A stretch of 64,000 nt of DNA from Bacteroidetes bacterium GWF2_33_38 (lineage in GTDB: Bacteria > Bacteroidota > Bacteroidia > Bacteroidales > GWF2-33-38). Below are positions 10,169 through 19,815 of the stretch, piece after piece (position 1 is the first letter of the stretch; every line of letters begins with the position of its first letter). The notes below the pieces were generated by a model. That model saw only the letters and a list, made by a program, of their open reading frames with translations, did no database searches and was not told where the DNA came from. The stretch covers positions 10,924 through 74,923 of the forward strand of contig MEOF01000055.1 in assembly GCA_001769505.1 (NCBI GenBank), given 5' to 3'. The translations under genes were made by a program, and so were the position numbers.

Positions 10169-10509
10169 TTGACAATGTTTCTAAAACAAATTTAGAATTT
10201 GTTTTTTAAATAATACTGCAAATTTCTTTTTAAGCAAAATTGTTAATAACAATGGATTGTTAAATTCTTATGTTTTTGATTGCAAAAAAAAATAATTGAA
10301 ATGGAAAAATGTCAAAAGTTTAAAAGAATTGTGCAGAAATTTATTAATATGCTAATGGTTTTAATTTATAGGAATTTAATAGATTTTTGCTAATTGAATA
10401 TTTCCACTTTACTTTATTAATTAAAATTACTAAACTTTTAAATTGAGGTTGTATTAAAAAGTAAAGGCCGTCAAAAAATGACAGCCTTTAAAAATATTTA
10501 TTTATTTAT
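10169..10509. other. Gene-free stretch between the Na/Pi gene and a lipoprotein gene
   Basis: These 341 bases are very AT-rich and show no convincing reading frame on either strand. They should hold the promoter of the Na/Pi gene (minus strand) at the left end. At the right end they contain the hairpin terminator of the lipoprotein gene at 10463-10489. Nothing else is recognisable. Confidence 0.6.
10463..10489 (-). terminator. Hairpin terminator after the lipoprotein gene
   Basis: AAAGGC and GCCTTT enclose a second pairing (GTCA/TGAC) around an A-rich loop, giving a stem of about ten pairs with one mismatch. It starts 21 bp beyond the stop of the minus-strand lipoprotein gene and is followed on that strand by a T-rich run, as expected for a Rho-independent terminator. 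Confidence 0.7.
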
Positions 10510-11355
10510 TTACTCTTGAGCAGTCCAAGTTGCTTTATATGTTCTCTCTGTAGTTGTGTTTGTTGTTTCTAGTTCATAACCCTCTTCGGTTTTGTAACCA
10601 TCAGTTGAATCGTCATAAGTATAAATCGGAGTTGCTGTATAATCAGTATCGTCGTCTGATTCGCTTGTAACATCGTCGATAAGAACTTCTTTACTTGATA
10701 ATTTTAACAATTTACCTTGCATAGGACCTGCGTAAATAATAACTTTATCGTCGTTTGAATCAATCCAAAACCAGTCGCCTTCTTCAACCCAAGTTTGAGT
10801 GTCGTCTTTTGCATAAGTTGTATCTGATTCGTAAGTTGTAGTAACACTATTTTCTGTTTCCGAATAGGTTTGACTCATTGACTTTAAGGTTTTGGTATAT
10901 GTAGCTGTGTATGTATTATCGTCGTCAATTTGAACAGTTACAGAATAATCGTAAACCTTATTTACAGTTGTTACTTCTTTGTAATCATATGTATTTTGAG
11001 TGAATGTGTAAACGGCTCCTGATGGTCCCCAACTCCAACCAATTTGAGTAGATTGACTTTCACTTTCGAAAGTAACTTCATTATCTTCTGTTAAGCTAGT
11101 TCCATCGTAAGTTGTTTCTGTTACTTCTTTGTTGTTTGAAGTATAAACATCATCGTTTATGTCGTTGTTTTGTGTAATGTCGGTTACAATAGTTTCCGAT
11201 TCGGTAATGTTAGATAAAACCCAAGTTCGGGTAATTCTTCCATCGCGGCTTTTTAAAGTAAGAAAAGGGTCTTCTGCTCCTTTTTTACAACTGTTTAAAA
11301 ATGGTAATACAGCTAAAATGCTGATAATAAATAATAAGCTAATTGATTTTTTCAT
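10510..11355 (-). CDS. Putative lipoprotein of unknown function
   Basis: A 281-residue protein with a lipoprotein signal peptide: a basic start, a hydrophobic core and the lipobox LNSC, placing the lipidated cysteine at residue 23. The mature part is very rich in Thr, Asp, Glu, Tyr and Ser, with alternating beta-strand-like segments (TQIGWSWGPSGAVYTFTQN, YTATYTKTLKSMSQTYSET). This suggests a small beta-sandwich or lipocalin-like outer-membrane lipoprotein. No enzyme motif is visible. It is followed by a good terminator and preceded by aroA on the same strand after 54 bp. Confidence 0.75.
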   Translation of the reverse strand: MKKSISLLFIISILAVLPFLNSCKKGAEDPFLTLKSRDGRITRTWVLSNITESETIVTDITQNNDINDDVYTSNNKEVTETTYDGTSLTEDNEVTFESESQSTQIGWSWGPSGAVYTFTQNTYDYKEVTTVNKVYDYSVTVQIDDDNTYTATYTKTLKSMSQTYSETENSVTTTYESDTTYAKDDTQTWVEEGDWFWIDSNDDKVIIYAGPMQGKLLKLSSKEVLIDDVTSESDDDTDYTATPIYTYDDSTDGYKTEEGYELETTNTTTERTYKATWTAQE

Positions 11356-11409
11356 AATTAATTGTTTAAAGTTTTGTTACAAATATATATCTTTTTTAAA
11401 TATTCAATA

Positions 11410-12648
11410 CTATTTAAGGGTTTCTATTTCAAACCCAACCGATTTTAAGTCAGTCCAAAAGTTTGGATACGATTTGCTTACTACCTCTGGATTATCGATA
11501 ATAATTGGCGTAAACAATGCAACTGGAGCAAAAGACATCGCCATTCGGTGGTCGCCATATGTATCAACTGTAAATTTATATTTGTCATCTAACACGATGT
11601 GACTATTTCCAAATTTTGAGATTGAATCGTCGGTTGCAACAAGGTTTAAATTAAATTTTTTAAGTTCGTTTTTCAATGCGTGAACTCGGTTTGTCTCTTT
11701 CACGGCTAAGGTATCAAGACCCGATAAAGAGAATGGAATATCGAGCATAGATAATGTAACCGTTAAGGTTTGAGCCAAGTCGGGTGTGTCGATTAAATTA
11801 TACTCGAATATGTCGGGTTTTTTGTACCGTTGTTTTTTTGTTAAAATTACGCCATCGTCGGTAAATGTGGTTTTTATGCCAAGTTTGTCGTATAATTTTA
11901 TCAGGAGCGAGTCTCCCTGAATGCTTCTGCGGGTTAGTCCTACCAGCTTAAGGTTTACATCGTCGGCGAAAGTCGCTAATTCGTACCAGTATGAAGCGGC
12001 ACTCCAATCCGATTCAATTGTAAAATCCTTAGTTTTATATTTTTGTGGTTCTATTATGATGTTATCATCAATCCAAGTTGATTTAACACCGAATTTTCGC
12101 ATGAGTTTTAAAGTCATGTCGATGTAGGGTTTTGAAACGATTCTACTTTTAAGTTTTAGCACCAAACCTTCGGAAAATGTGGGAGCTACTAACAATAACG
12201 AGCTAATGAACTGACTGCTGATATTTCCGTAAATATCTGTTTTTCCACCCTTAAGGTCGGCTCCATAAATTTTTATGGGCGGAAACCCTTCTCTATCGAG
12301 ATATTCGATTTTTACGCCAAGATTTTTAAGGGCATTTGCCAAAATTCCTATTGGGCGTTTATTCATTCTTTCGGAGCCGAAGAGAGTCCATTCGCCGGGT
12401 TTATTCGCCAAAAAAGTTGTCAAAAAACGCATGGTTGTGCCAGCATTATCAACATCAAATTTTGTTTCTGACGATTTTAAAAATGTGGCTAAACGTTGAG
12501 TGTCGCTACTTTCAGATAGATTAAAAATTTCAGAAGAACGATTACTTAGTGCATTGATAATAAGAATTCGATTGCTAATGCTTTTTGAAGCAGGGAGCAT
12601 AATTTCGCCCCGAAGAATTTTATTGTTTTTTGAAACTCTGTATTTCAT
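11410..12648 (-). CDS. aroA: 3-phosphoshikimate 1-carboxyvinyltransferase (EPSP synthase)
   Basis: Transfers the enolpyruvyl group of phosphoenolpyruvate to shikimate 3-phosphate in the shikimate pathway, in the cytoplasm. The protein has 412 residues, a little under the common 420-440. Visible motifs are the N-terminal substrate-binding segment LPASKSISNRILII (about 18-31), NAGTTMRFL (about 63-71) and the C-terminal DHRMAMSFAP (about 372-381). It is homologous to murA near 50 kb, but the shikimate-type motifs and length separate the two. It appears to be a single gene here, without other aro genes next to it. Confidence 0.93.
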   Translation of the reverse strand: MKYRVSKNNKILRGEIMLPASKSISNRILIINALSNRSSEIFNLSESSDTQRLATFLKSSETKFDVDNAGTTMRFLTTFLANKPGEWTLFGSERMNKRPIGILANALKNLGVKIEYLDREGFPPIKIYGADLKGGKTDIYGNISSQFISSLLLVAPTFSEGLVLKLKSRIVSKPYIDMTLKLMRKFGVKSTWIDDNIIIEPQKYKTKDFTIESDWSAASYWYELATFADDVNLKLVGLTRRSIQGDSLLIKLYDKLGIKTTFTDDGVILTKKQRYKKPDIFEYNLIDTPDLAQTLTVTLSMLDIPFSLSGLDTLAVKETNRVHALKNELKKFNLNLVATDDSISKFGNSHIVLDDKYKFTVDTYGDHRMAMSFAPVALFTPIIIDNPEVVSKSYPNFWTDLKSVGFEIETLK

Positions 12649-12815
12649 TTACAATGATTGAAATAATATTTTGAACGCAAATTACAAAAATAAATTGATT
12701 ATCAATCTAAATTTTAGCGAGTTAGTTTTTGTTGCTCCAGCGTTTCTATACAACTAGAGTCCAAATTTACCGAGTAAAAACACGCAACACGCATAAGTTT
12801 TGCAATTAAAAACAA

Positions 12816-15800
12816 TTATAATTTTGTAGCCAACACGAACGAGCGTTTTTCGCTCACAATATTTCCTTCAAGGTCAAACGCTTCGAAAAACACTACATAA
12901 ATCCCAATGCTTGCTTTATTGTCAGCTTCGTCTAATCCGTTCCAGGTTAATGTTCCCGACATAGCAAGTAAATCGTTGTTTGCAAGACGCTTGATTACTC
13001 TACCTCTCGAATCAAAAATAATAATATTTGCTGTATAACCTGGGTTTTCGAGGTTGTAGTGAATATTTAACACATCATTGTAGCCATCGTTATCGGGTGA
13101 GAAAAGTTCAGGCTCAACTGTAACTTCATCGGTTGATGTACTTTCTGGTGAATATTGCGAATTTTGATATGTCGGCGTAGCAAATCCGACAGTTTCTGCA
13201 GCCGAATGCCAATTACTGTTTTCAGAAGTTGGATTATCGTAATTTATCCGCTCAAGCGAAACTCCGTCAAAACTATTTAATAAAGCATAATGCATATCGT
13301 CGCTGTAGTTAAATTCATCGAGAATATTTAACCATTTATCGGTCATTACAACATTTCCAATATCGTTGCTAAATGTTGGTAAAGAGCTTACTTTGATAAA
13401 TGCTTCGGGGTTTTCGGCATAGTATTGTTCTTGAACAATTTCGGGGTCGGTTGTAAATACAACAAAAGTTTCTGGAAACATTAAATAACTTGTTTCAGAA
13501 ACAAACATTACATTGTCGATTGAATCTAAATCGTTACGATTTGCTATTCGAACATCTTTTAAGTCGATATTCTTATCCGAACGGTTGTAAATCTCAACAA
13601 AATCGACCCCATTCGTGTATGGGTCAAACAAGACTTCGTTTATTACAAAATCGTTGAACTCAATACTATCAGGAACCGCAAATTTACAACTATTATCATC
13701 TCCAATTATATTTCCTACGCAGTCGTAAATAGTATCAACAACACTTACAGTATATATTACTCCTTGTGTAAAAATTGTATCGAAAACAAGCATTATTGAT
13801 TTAAAATCGGGCGGAATAGGAATTATCGAAATAGGATTTCCAATATTTTCGTCAACTTCGTATTTTTCGACGTTATTTAAATATCTTACGTCAAGAGGTT
13901 CGTCGAAAAATAATTGTAAGGTGTCTTTTGTAAGTGTATTGTAAATAGATGCACGAACAACTTCGGGAGAAAAATTATCGGAGTTTTCAGCATTCACTGA
14001 GTTAATTGCACCTGGAGTTCCTCCTTTTGTGTCGGTTGAAGCAATCCAATTGTATTGGTCTCCACAAGGATTTTCGGGGTCTATTTGTTCTAACGACCAG
14101 CCTCCATCGTCTTTGTATGTATTTTGATACCATTCGTTTGTATATGAAACAGTGGAGATAATATTTTCATACATATCAGAAATCACAAATGTTGCTTCGG
14201 TATTTCCTAATGCCGGAAAACTGCTGAAGGCTTCCGTTTTTCCGTAAGTCGAAAAAGTAGATGCAATGTTATGAGAACATAAAATTAAGTAATCGTTAGC
14301 CAATATCTTCGTTGGAGGTATAGTATACGAATTTGTTCCAACAGTTAGTGTCCAGTTTATTAAATCAATATCGTGGTCGATGCGATTGTAGAGTTCTATA
14401 TACTCGTAAAGAGGAAGACCAATCGACGGTTCGGGGTCGCACATAAACTCATTAATAACCACATCGTACGGAAAGGTTTCGTAGAAAATAAAATATATTG
14501 TTGTGTCGTTTAATGGATTGTCGCATAAGTCAGACAAATTATTCAAGTTTAGAGCATTGATTTGAGATTCGGCAAACTCCGTTGAAAAATACAAATGCAC
14601 CAATGTTCGATTATCAGAATCAACTCTTGCAGAGTCGGGGTATCCGATATTATTATTTACAAAATAATTTGCAGCTGTTTCGGCTTGAATTTTATTTAAA
14701 ACTTCAGAAAATCCGACAATTAAATGAGTTTTTGAATAAACAAGCGACTGACTTACGGTTGGAACAATTGTATCAATATTCTCGGCAAAAACAGAGTTTT
14801 GAATTCCGGGAGTTCCTCCGCGTGAATCGATAGATGCAGTCCAATTGTAGAGTTCGCCACACGTGTTATTTGGGTCGATTAATTCGAGCGACCAGCCACC
14901 ATCGTTTTTTGCAGCATCGTTGTACCAAGTATCTGAATATTCAACAGAAGTAATAATATTGCCGGTATTATCTTTAATGGTTAAAAGTTTTCCGGTATTG
15001 ACAAGAGCCGGAACATTGTAAATTCCGACTACGGCTCCCAAAAACGAAAGCGAAAGTTCTGCGTAATTAGAACAAATCAACAAAAAACCTCCTGCTTGAA
15101 TCTGACACGATGGAATATCAACGGTTGTTTCATCAACTGTTAAAGTCCAGCCAATCATGTCAATATCATAATTTGTGCGATTATAAAGTTCAATGTATTC
15201 GTAATCGGGCAAATCAACCACCGGATTTGGGTCAGCCATTATTTCGTTTATAACCACATCGTAAGGACTTACTTCAAAATATGAAAATGTAAATTGAACC
15301 GAATCTAATGTATTTCCGCAATTATCGGCAATGTTTTCAATATCAAGAGTATTAGAAACTCCAGATGCGAAAATTGTGTCGAAGTTTATGTAAAGAATTG
15401 TGTTATTATCTGCATCAAAATCTGCTGAAGACGGATTTCCGATGGAATTATTTGCTGTGAAATCGGTTAATCCAAATGTTTCGGCAACTACTTCGGAGAA
15501 AGAAATTGCTACTGTATTTGAATCCAAAACCAACACGCTATTAACCAAAGGTGCAACTAAATCAACATTTACGGCATCAACCGAATTGATTGCTCCCGGA
15601 GTTCCCCCTGTGCTGCTGAGAGAAACACTCCAGTTTGATTCACCACCGCAATTGTTTTCAGGGTCTATTTTTTCAAGCGACCAGCCACCATCGTCTTTTA
15701 CAGCATCTTGATACCAAGCATCGTCATAACTTACCTCTGAAATAGTGTTGTTGTTATTATCCTTTAAGGAGATAAATGTGCCACTGTTGGTCAAATCAGA

Positions 15801-17318
15801 AGTACTTAACATTCCGATTGCTGTTCCGTAAGCTGAAAAAGAACTTTCATAGCTACTGGTACAAATAATTAAATAATCATTAGAAGGAATTGTGATATTT
15901 GTAAAAGTTTTTACAGAGCCGCCTGCATCAAAAGTCCAATTTAACAAAGGAATGTCGAAATTTGTTGTGTTAAAAAGTTCAAAGTACTCAGCACCAATTG
16001 AACCTATTACCGTAGGTGTAGTTGCAGATGGGTCGGCAAAAATTTCGTTAATTACTACATCGTACAGCGAAGCCACAAAATACAAAAAATTTAAATTTGT
16101 GGATAGAATTGGATTTGCGTTTAAATCGGTTACATTTTGAACATTTAAGGAATAAGTTGTTCCTGAAATAAAAGGCGATGAAAAAGTTAAGTGAACAATT
16201 TTTGAATCTATTTCATTAACCGTAGCATTTAATGGATTTCCAATTCCGTTATCAACTAAGTAATTGTTGACCGTTTTTGCTGTTACTGAGTCAACCTCTT
16301 GCGAAAAAAGAATAGTTAATTGGGTTGCCGATACGAGTTCTACCGATAAAGCTTTTATTAGAGTATAGGTAAAATTTACAGTTGTTGAATCAATAATGTT
16401 TCCACTTAAATCAGCAATATTTTGAACCGATAATGTGTTGAGTAATTCGTCGGTAAAATTTGTTGCAAAAGTCAAGGTAACATCGTTATTATTTGAATCA
16501 AAAGTTGCTGTTGTGGGATTTCCGATGCTGTTATCGACAGAATAATTTGTAAGAGTTTCGGCAATTGTAGAATCTAAACTTTCGGTAAAATTAAGTTTTA
16601 TGGAGTTAACCGACAAAACATCGATTGACGAAAGTTCAGGCTTGATGGTATCACCAACTTCTTGTCCTACAAAAATATCGTCGAAGTAGAAATCGTCGCA
16701 GTAAGTTGTTGTATACAAACAGTAAAATCCAAAATATGATGAAGTAGTGAAATCATTATTGGTAACAGTTCCTTGCAATTGATAATTTGTTCCACCGGTG
16801 TTATCGCAATACAAACTCCAAAGTCCAGTTTCGTCCCGTGTTACTTTTATGCGTAAAATACTTGATGTTTCTGTCAATACAAGTCCTTGTATAATTTCTG
16901 TTTTACTTGCCCCCGATTGTTTACACAAACTTATTCTGTCGCTAAATTCGCCAATTGAGACATAATATCCTTCGAGGTTTCCTTCTAAGTTTGTAGAATC
17001 GGAAACCAAGTAAACTCTCCCATAGTTGCCTGTTGTTGGGTTAAAGGCAATTTTAAGCCAAAACTCCCATTTAAAGCTGTCGATGCTTGTAGCAATGTTT
17101 TCTGTAAAAATATGCGATATGCCTCCAACTGTATTTTTCATTCTGAGCGATGGTCTTAGCTCTGATGGAATTGCCGTTGATGAGCTAATTTCAAATTCTG
17201 AAACATCTCCAGTCCATACCGGATTGTTTATAAAATCGCCATCTGAAAAATCGTCAATTATTTGTGCATTACTGAATATTGGTAGTAACAGCATCAAGAG
17301 AAAAAGTATCTTATTCAT
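12816..17318 (-). CDS. Large secreted protein with four lamin-tail domains and a T9SS-type C-terminus
   Basis: A 1500-residue secreted protein with a signal peptide (about 1-18), an N-terminal jelly-roll-like segment (about 20-215), then Ig-like units (TLSVQNIADLSGN type) alternating with four lamin-tail-domain repeats. These begin with DVVINEIFADP, DVVINEIMADP, DVVINEFMCDP and DFVINEVLFDP, near 16.07, 15.28, 14.48 and 13.66 kb. The first three end in a shared GGTPG block. The C-terminus (FSPDNDGYNDVLNI ... SFVLATKL) is a gliding-motility/T9SS-type sorting region. Bacterial lamin-tail proteins are often linked to surface binding or to extracellular nucleases, but no catalytic domain is seen. 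It is transcribed alone, after the polysaccharide cluster. Confidence 0.85.
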   Translation of the reverse strand: MNKILFLLMLLLPIFSNAQIIDDFSDGDFINNPVWTGDVSEFEISSSTAIPSELRPSLRMKNTVGGISHIFTENIATSIDSFKWEFWLKIAFNPTTGNYGRVYLVSDSTNLEGNLEGYYVSIGEFSDRISLCKQSGASKTEIIQGLVLTETSSILRIKVTRDETGLWSLYCDNTGGTNYQLQGTVTNNDFTTSSYFGFYCLYTTTYCDDFYFDDIFVGQEVGDTIKPELSSIDVLSVNSIKLNFTESLDSTIAETLTNYSVDNSIGNPTTATFDSNNNDVTLTFATNFTDELLNTLSVQNIADLSGNIIDSTTVNFTYTLIKALSVELVSATQLTILFSQEVDSVTAKTVNNYLVDNGIGNPLNATVNEIDSKIVHLTFSSPFISGTTYSLNVQNVTDLNANPILSTNLNFLYFVASLYDVVINEIFADPSATTPTVIGSIGAEYFELFNTTNFDIPLLNWTFDAGGSVKTFTNITIPSNDYLIICTSSYESSFSAYGTAIGMLSTSDLTNSGTFISLKDNNNNTISEVSYDDAWYQDAVKDDGGWSLEKIDPENNCGGESNWSVSLSSTGGTPGAINSVDAVNVDLVAPLVNSVLVLDSNTVAISFSEVVAETFGLTDFTANNSIGNPSSADFDADNNTILYINFDTIFASGVSNTLDIENIADNCGNTLDSVQFTFSYFEVSPYDVVINEIMADPNPVVDLPDYEYIELYNRTNYDIDMIGWTLTVDETTVDIPSCQIQAGGFLLICSNYAELSLSFLGAVVGIYNVPALVNTGKLLTIKDNTGNIITSVEYSDTWYNDAAKNDGGWSLELIDPNNTCGELYNWTASIDSRGGTPGIQNSVFAENIDTIVPTVSQSLVYSKTHLIVGFSEVLNKIQAETAANYFVNNNIGYPDSARVDSDNRTLVHLYFSTEFAESQINALNLNNLSDLCDNPLNDTTIYFIFYETFPYDVVINEFMCDPEPSIGLPLYEYIELYNRIDHDIDLINWTLTVGTNSYTIPPTKILANDYLILCSHNIASTFSTYGKTEAFSSFPALGNTEATFVISDMYENIISTVSYTNEWYQNTYKDDGGWSLEQIDPENPCGDQYNWIASTDTKGGTPGAINSVNAENSDNFSPEVVRASIYNTLTKDTLQLFFDEPLDVRYLNNVEKYEVDENIGNPISIIPIPPDFKSIMLVFDTIFTQGVIYTVSVVDTIYDCVGNIIGDDNSCKFAVPDSIEFNDFVINEVLFDPYTNGVDFVEIYNRSDKNIDLKDVRIANRNDLDSIDNVMFVSETSYLMFPETFVVFTTDPEIVQEQYYAENPEAFIKVSSLPTFSNDIGNVVMTDKWLNILDEFNYSDDMHYALLNSFDGVSLERINYDNPTSENSNWHSAAETVGFATPTYQNSQYSPESTSTDEVTVEPELFSPDNDGYNDVLNIHYNLENPGYTANIIIFDSRGRVIKRLANNDLLAMSGTLTWNGLDEADNKASIGIYVVFFEAFDLEGNIVSEKRSFVLATKL

Positions 17319-17396
17319 TTTTATAAATAGTTTTGTACTTAAACCACTAAAATAAATAAATCTTTTGGATTAATAAGAAAAATGGTATTCTTATTT

Positions 17397-18500
17397 TTAA
17401 TAAAGCAAGTTGTTAAAATATTCGAGGTATTTTTCTCTTTGTGAAATAACAGAATATTTTTCGATTACGGTATTTCGCCCAGATTTGCCAAGTTTATCTC
17501 TAAGCTCCTTTGATTCAATTAATAAAGAAAGTTTCTGAATCCATTCTTCTTCGGTATTTGCCAAGAATCCATTTTTGCCATCTTGAATAATTTCTGAATT
17601 TACACCAACAGGAGACATAACGGTTGGAATTTCCAAAGACATGTATTGCAAGCCTTTAAAGCCGCATTTGCCTTTTGCCCATTCATCGTCGGGCAAGGGC
17701 ATAATTCCAATATCAAATTCTGATAAATCTTCTATTTCTGAATTTAATCTCCATTGTACGGTTTTTATTTCGATTAAACTGTTTGTATATGGGACATCAA
17801 CAATGATTTTGAAATAGACTTTATCACGAAACATTTGCTTGATTTTGTGAAGAGCGGGAATTGCCGTTTCGAAGTGTTTTAATGTTGTTTGTGTACCGGT
17901 CCAGCCGATACAAATTTTCGATTTTTCCGTACGATTTTTCAGAATGTGATAATTTGTATTAATTGTTGTTGGAACAATTTTTACGTTTGAATTATATTTT
18001 TTAGCGAAAACGGCTAAGTAATTATTTCCAGCAAAAACGATGTCTGCAATGTTAATAATTGTTTTGATTTTTGAAGGCTTTTTAAGCCATCGTAAATTTT
18101 TATTTCCTTCTGATACATCATTTAGCCAAATAGAATCGTCGAAATCGAAAATAATTTTTGCTTTCGACATTTTGAAAAGTTTTTCAAACAAAACCGTTCC
18201 AATAAAAAAGGCTTCGCGTTGTATGAAGATTATATCGTATTTAGATGCACGAAAAACATCTTTGAGCCTAATAAAGAAGAATTTTAATGTTAGTAGAAAT
18301 TTTTGAAAAAGCTTTCCTTTACTGTAAAATATTTTATCGTCGGTTTCATTAATCAATTGTGAATAGGTAATCCAGATGTTATTTTCCTTGAAAAAACTCA
18401 TGTATTGATCAAACCGAAACCGCTGACTCGGAGACCGAGTTGGATATAATGGTGCAATAAATAGAATTTTTATCTTTTTGTTTTCCGACATCGGATACAA
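17397..18500 (-). CDS. Family 4 glycosyltransferase
   Basis: A 367-residue GT-B fold glycosyltransferase, probably adding a sugar to a surface polysaccharide or lipid-linked intermediate on the cytoplasmic side of the inner membrane. The N-terminal Rossmann-like half (IKILFIAPLYPTRSPSQRF) and the C-terminal donor-binding half (GWTGTQTTL near 198, then GKCGFKGLQYMSLEIPTV near 280) are typical. A second possible start (MSENKK) lies three codons inside. It is 12 bp downstream of the next glycosyltransferase and clearly forms an operon with it. Donor and acceptor sugars cannot be told. Confidence 0.85.
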   Translation of the reverse strand: MYPMSENKKIKILFIAPLYPTRSPSQRFRFDQYMSFFKENNIWITYSQLINETDDKIFYSKGKLFQKFLLTLKFFFIRLKDVFRASKYDIIFIQREAFFIGTVLFEKLFKMSKAKIIFDFDDSIWLNDVSEGNKNLRWLKKPSKIKTIINIADIVFAGNNYLAVFAKKYNSNVKIVPTTINTNYHILKNRTEKSKICIGWTGTQTTLKHFETAIPALHKIKQMFRDKVYFKIIVDVPYTNSLIEIKTVQWRLNSEIEDLSEFDIGIMPLPDDEWAKGKCGFKGLQYMSLEIPTVMSPVGVNSEIIQDGKNGFLANTEEEWIQKLSLLIESKELRDKLGKSGRNTVIEKYSVISQREKYLEYFNNLLY

Positions 18501-18511
18501 AAATATAAAGA

Positions 18512-19744
18512 TTATATCAATTTCTTATAAACCGAGTCGTATAAATCAACTCCCGACTCAAGCGAAAATTTTTCTATTGAGACATTTCTTAAATACTCTG
18601 GGGCAATGATTCTAAGCGAATCAATCTTATTTACAGCATCTTTTATGCTTTGCTGATCAAAATTTTTGATACAAATTCCAGTATTTGTTTGATTTATTAT
18701 TTCGTCAATATCTCCAACTCCTGAATTGCAGATAACAGGAATTCCCATTGCTAGAATTTCGGCCATTTTTGTTGGGGAAGATGCTTTTTTAGAAAATGTT
18801 GGTTTAATAAAAAATATCGAAGCATTTGATATACTTATCAATGAAGGAACTTCATTTCGTTCTGCACTAAAAAAAATCAATTTTTCAAATTTAATCTCAA
18901 TTTTTTCTGCTTTCTCTAAAATTATATTTGTGTTGTCGTTGGTAATAAACAAAAATTTAGCATTCGGTTTTTGTATTGATAGCTGCTTGAAAAAAGAAAG
19001 CATTTCGTCAAGCATATACCAAGTCCCCAAGGAACCTAAATAAGACAAAATGTAATCGGCATTTGAAATATTGTTTTTTATTTTTACGGATTCAACTAAA
19101 TCACGGTCAATATTTTTTTGTGAAAATGTATTTAAATCAGCACAGCAAGGAACTACCTCGATAGGAGAGGGGTCTATTTTATAAAAATCCCAACTTTGAA
19201 TAATGTATTTTGCAGAATTTGTCAACGAAATCGTATAATCGGCATTTGAAATAAATAATTTCTCTTTCTTTTTGAAATATTCGTATATTTTTTTAAAAAC
19301 AAAATTTTTTGTGTTCCAAATGTTTCCGTCAACACGTTCGTCGGCAAAAAAGCCACGCATATCAAAAACAAACTTCACATTTGATTTTTGTTTCAATCGC
19401 AATCCCACAAAAGCTGATATGTAGCTTCGACAATGCACGATATCAAAATTATTTTCATAGTGAAGTTGGAAAGCCTTTCGGCTCAATTTAAAAATATCGA
19501 AAATGGTTGAAAATATTGGAGGTTTTTTGGTGTAAAAAATATAATTCCATTTTATACCACTCTCGTCGATAATTTTTTGAATTACGGATTTTCTGTTTTT
19601 GAAGTTTATTTTCTTTTCAGCACTTAAAATATGTATCTCGTATCCTTTTCTTGACAATCCTACAAGGTATGGAATAATCTGCGATTGACCAAGAGAATCG
19701 GTTAACCCGTCGTATGAAATAAATAAAACTTTAACTTTCGACAT
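18512..19744 (-). CDS. Family 4 glycosyltransferase
   Basis: A 410-residue GT4-type glycosyltransferase. The N-terminal part has FISYDGLTDSLGQSQIIPYL, a segment common in capsule and O-antigen GT4 enzymes. The C-terminal half has a nucleotide-sugar binding region (KKASSPTKMAEILAMGIPVI at about 320-340), with the conserved Glu in KMAEI. It is the first gene of a minus-strand pair and is divergent from the polytopic membrane protein that starts 71 bp away on the plus strand. That gap must hold the promoters of both units. The sugar specificity is unknown. Confidence 0.86.
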   Translation of the reverse strand: MSKVKVLFISYDGLTDSLGQSQIIPYLVGLSRKGYEIHILSAEKKINFKNRKSVIQKIIDESGIKWNYIFYTKKPPIFSTIFDIFKLSRKAFQLHYENNFDIVHCRSYISAFVGLRLKQKSNVKFVFDMRGFFADERVDGNIWNTKNFVFKKIYEYFKKKEKLFISNADYTISLTNSAKYIIQSWDFYKIDPSPIEVVPCCADLNTFSQKNIDRDLVESVKIKNNISNADYILSYLGSLGTWYMLDEMLSFFKQLSIQKPNAKFLFITNDNTNIILEKAEKIEIKFEKLIFFSAERNEVPSLISISNASIFFIKPTFSKKASSPTKMAEILAMGIPVICNSGVGDIDEIINQTNTGICIKNFDQQSIKDAVNKIDSLRIIAPEYLRNVSIEKFSLESGVDLYDSVYKKLI

Positions 19745-19815
19745 AGATAAGTGAGAAAAATATATGACAAAAGAAATATAAATATTTAATTTGTAAAAGA
19801 TTAAAGAGAATTATT

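Noticed and set aside
11159-11602. 147-codon plus-strand frame across the lipoprotein and aroA ends
   Set aside because: It spans two well-supported minus-strand genes and the gap between them, with no motif.
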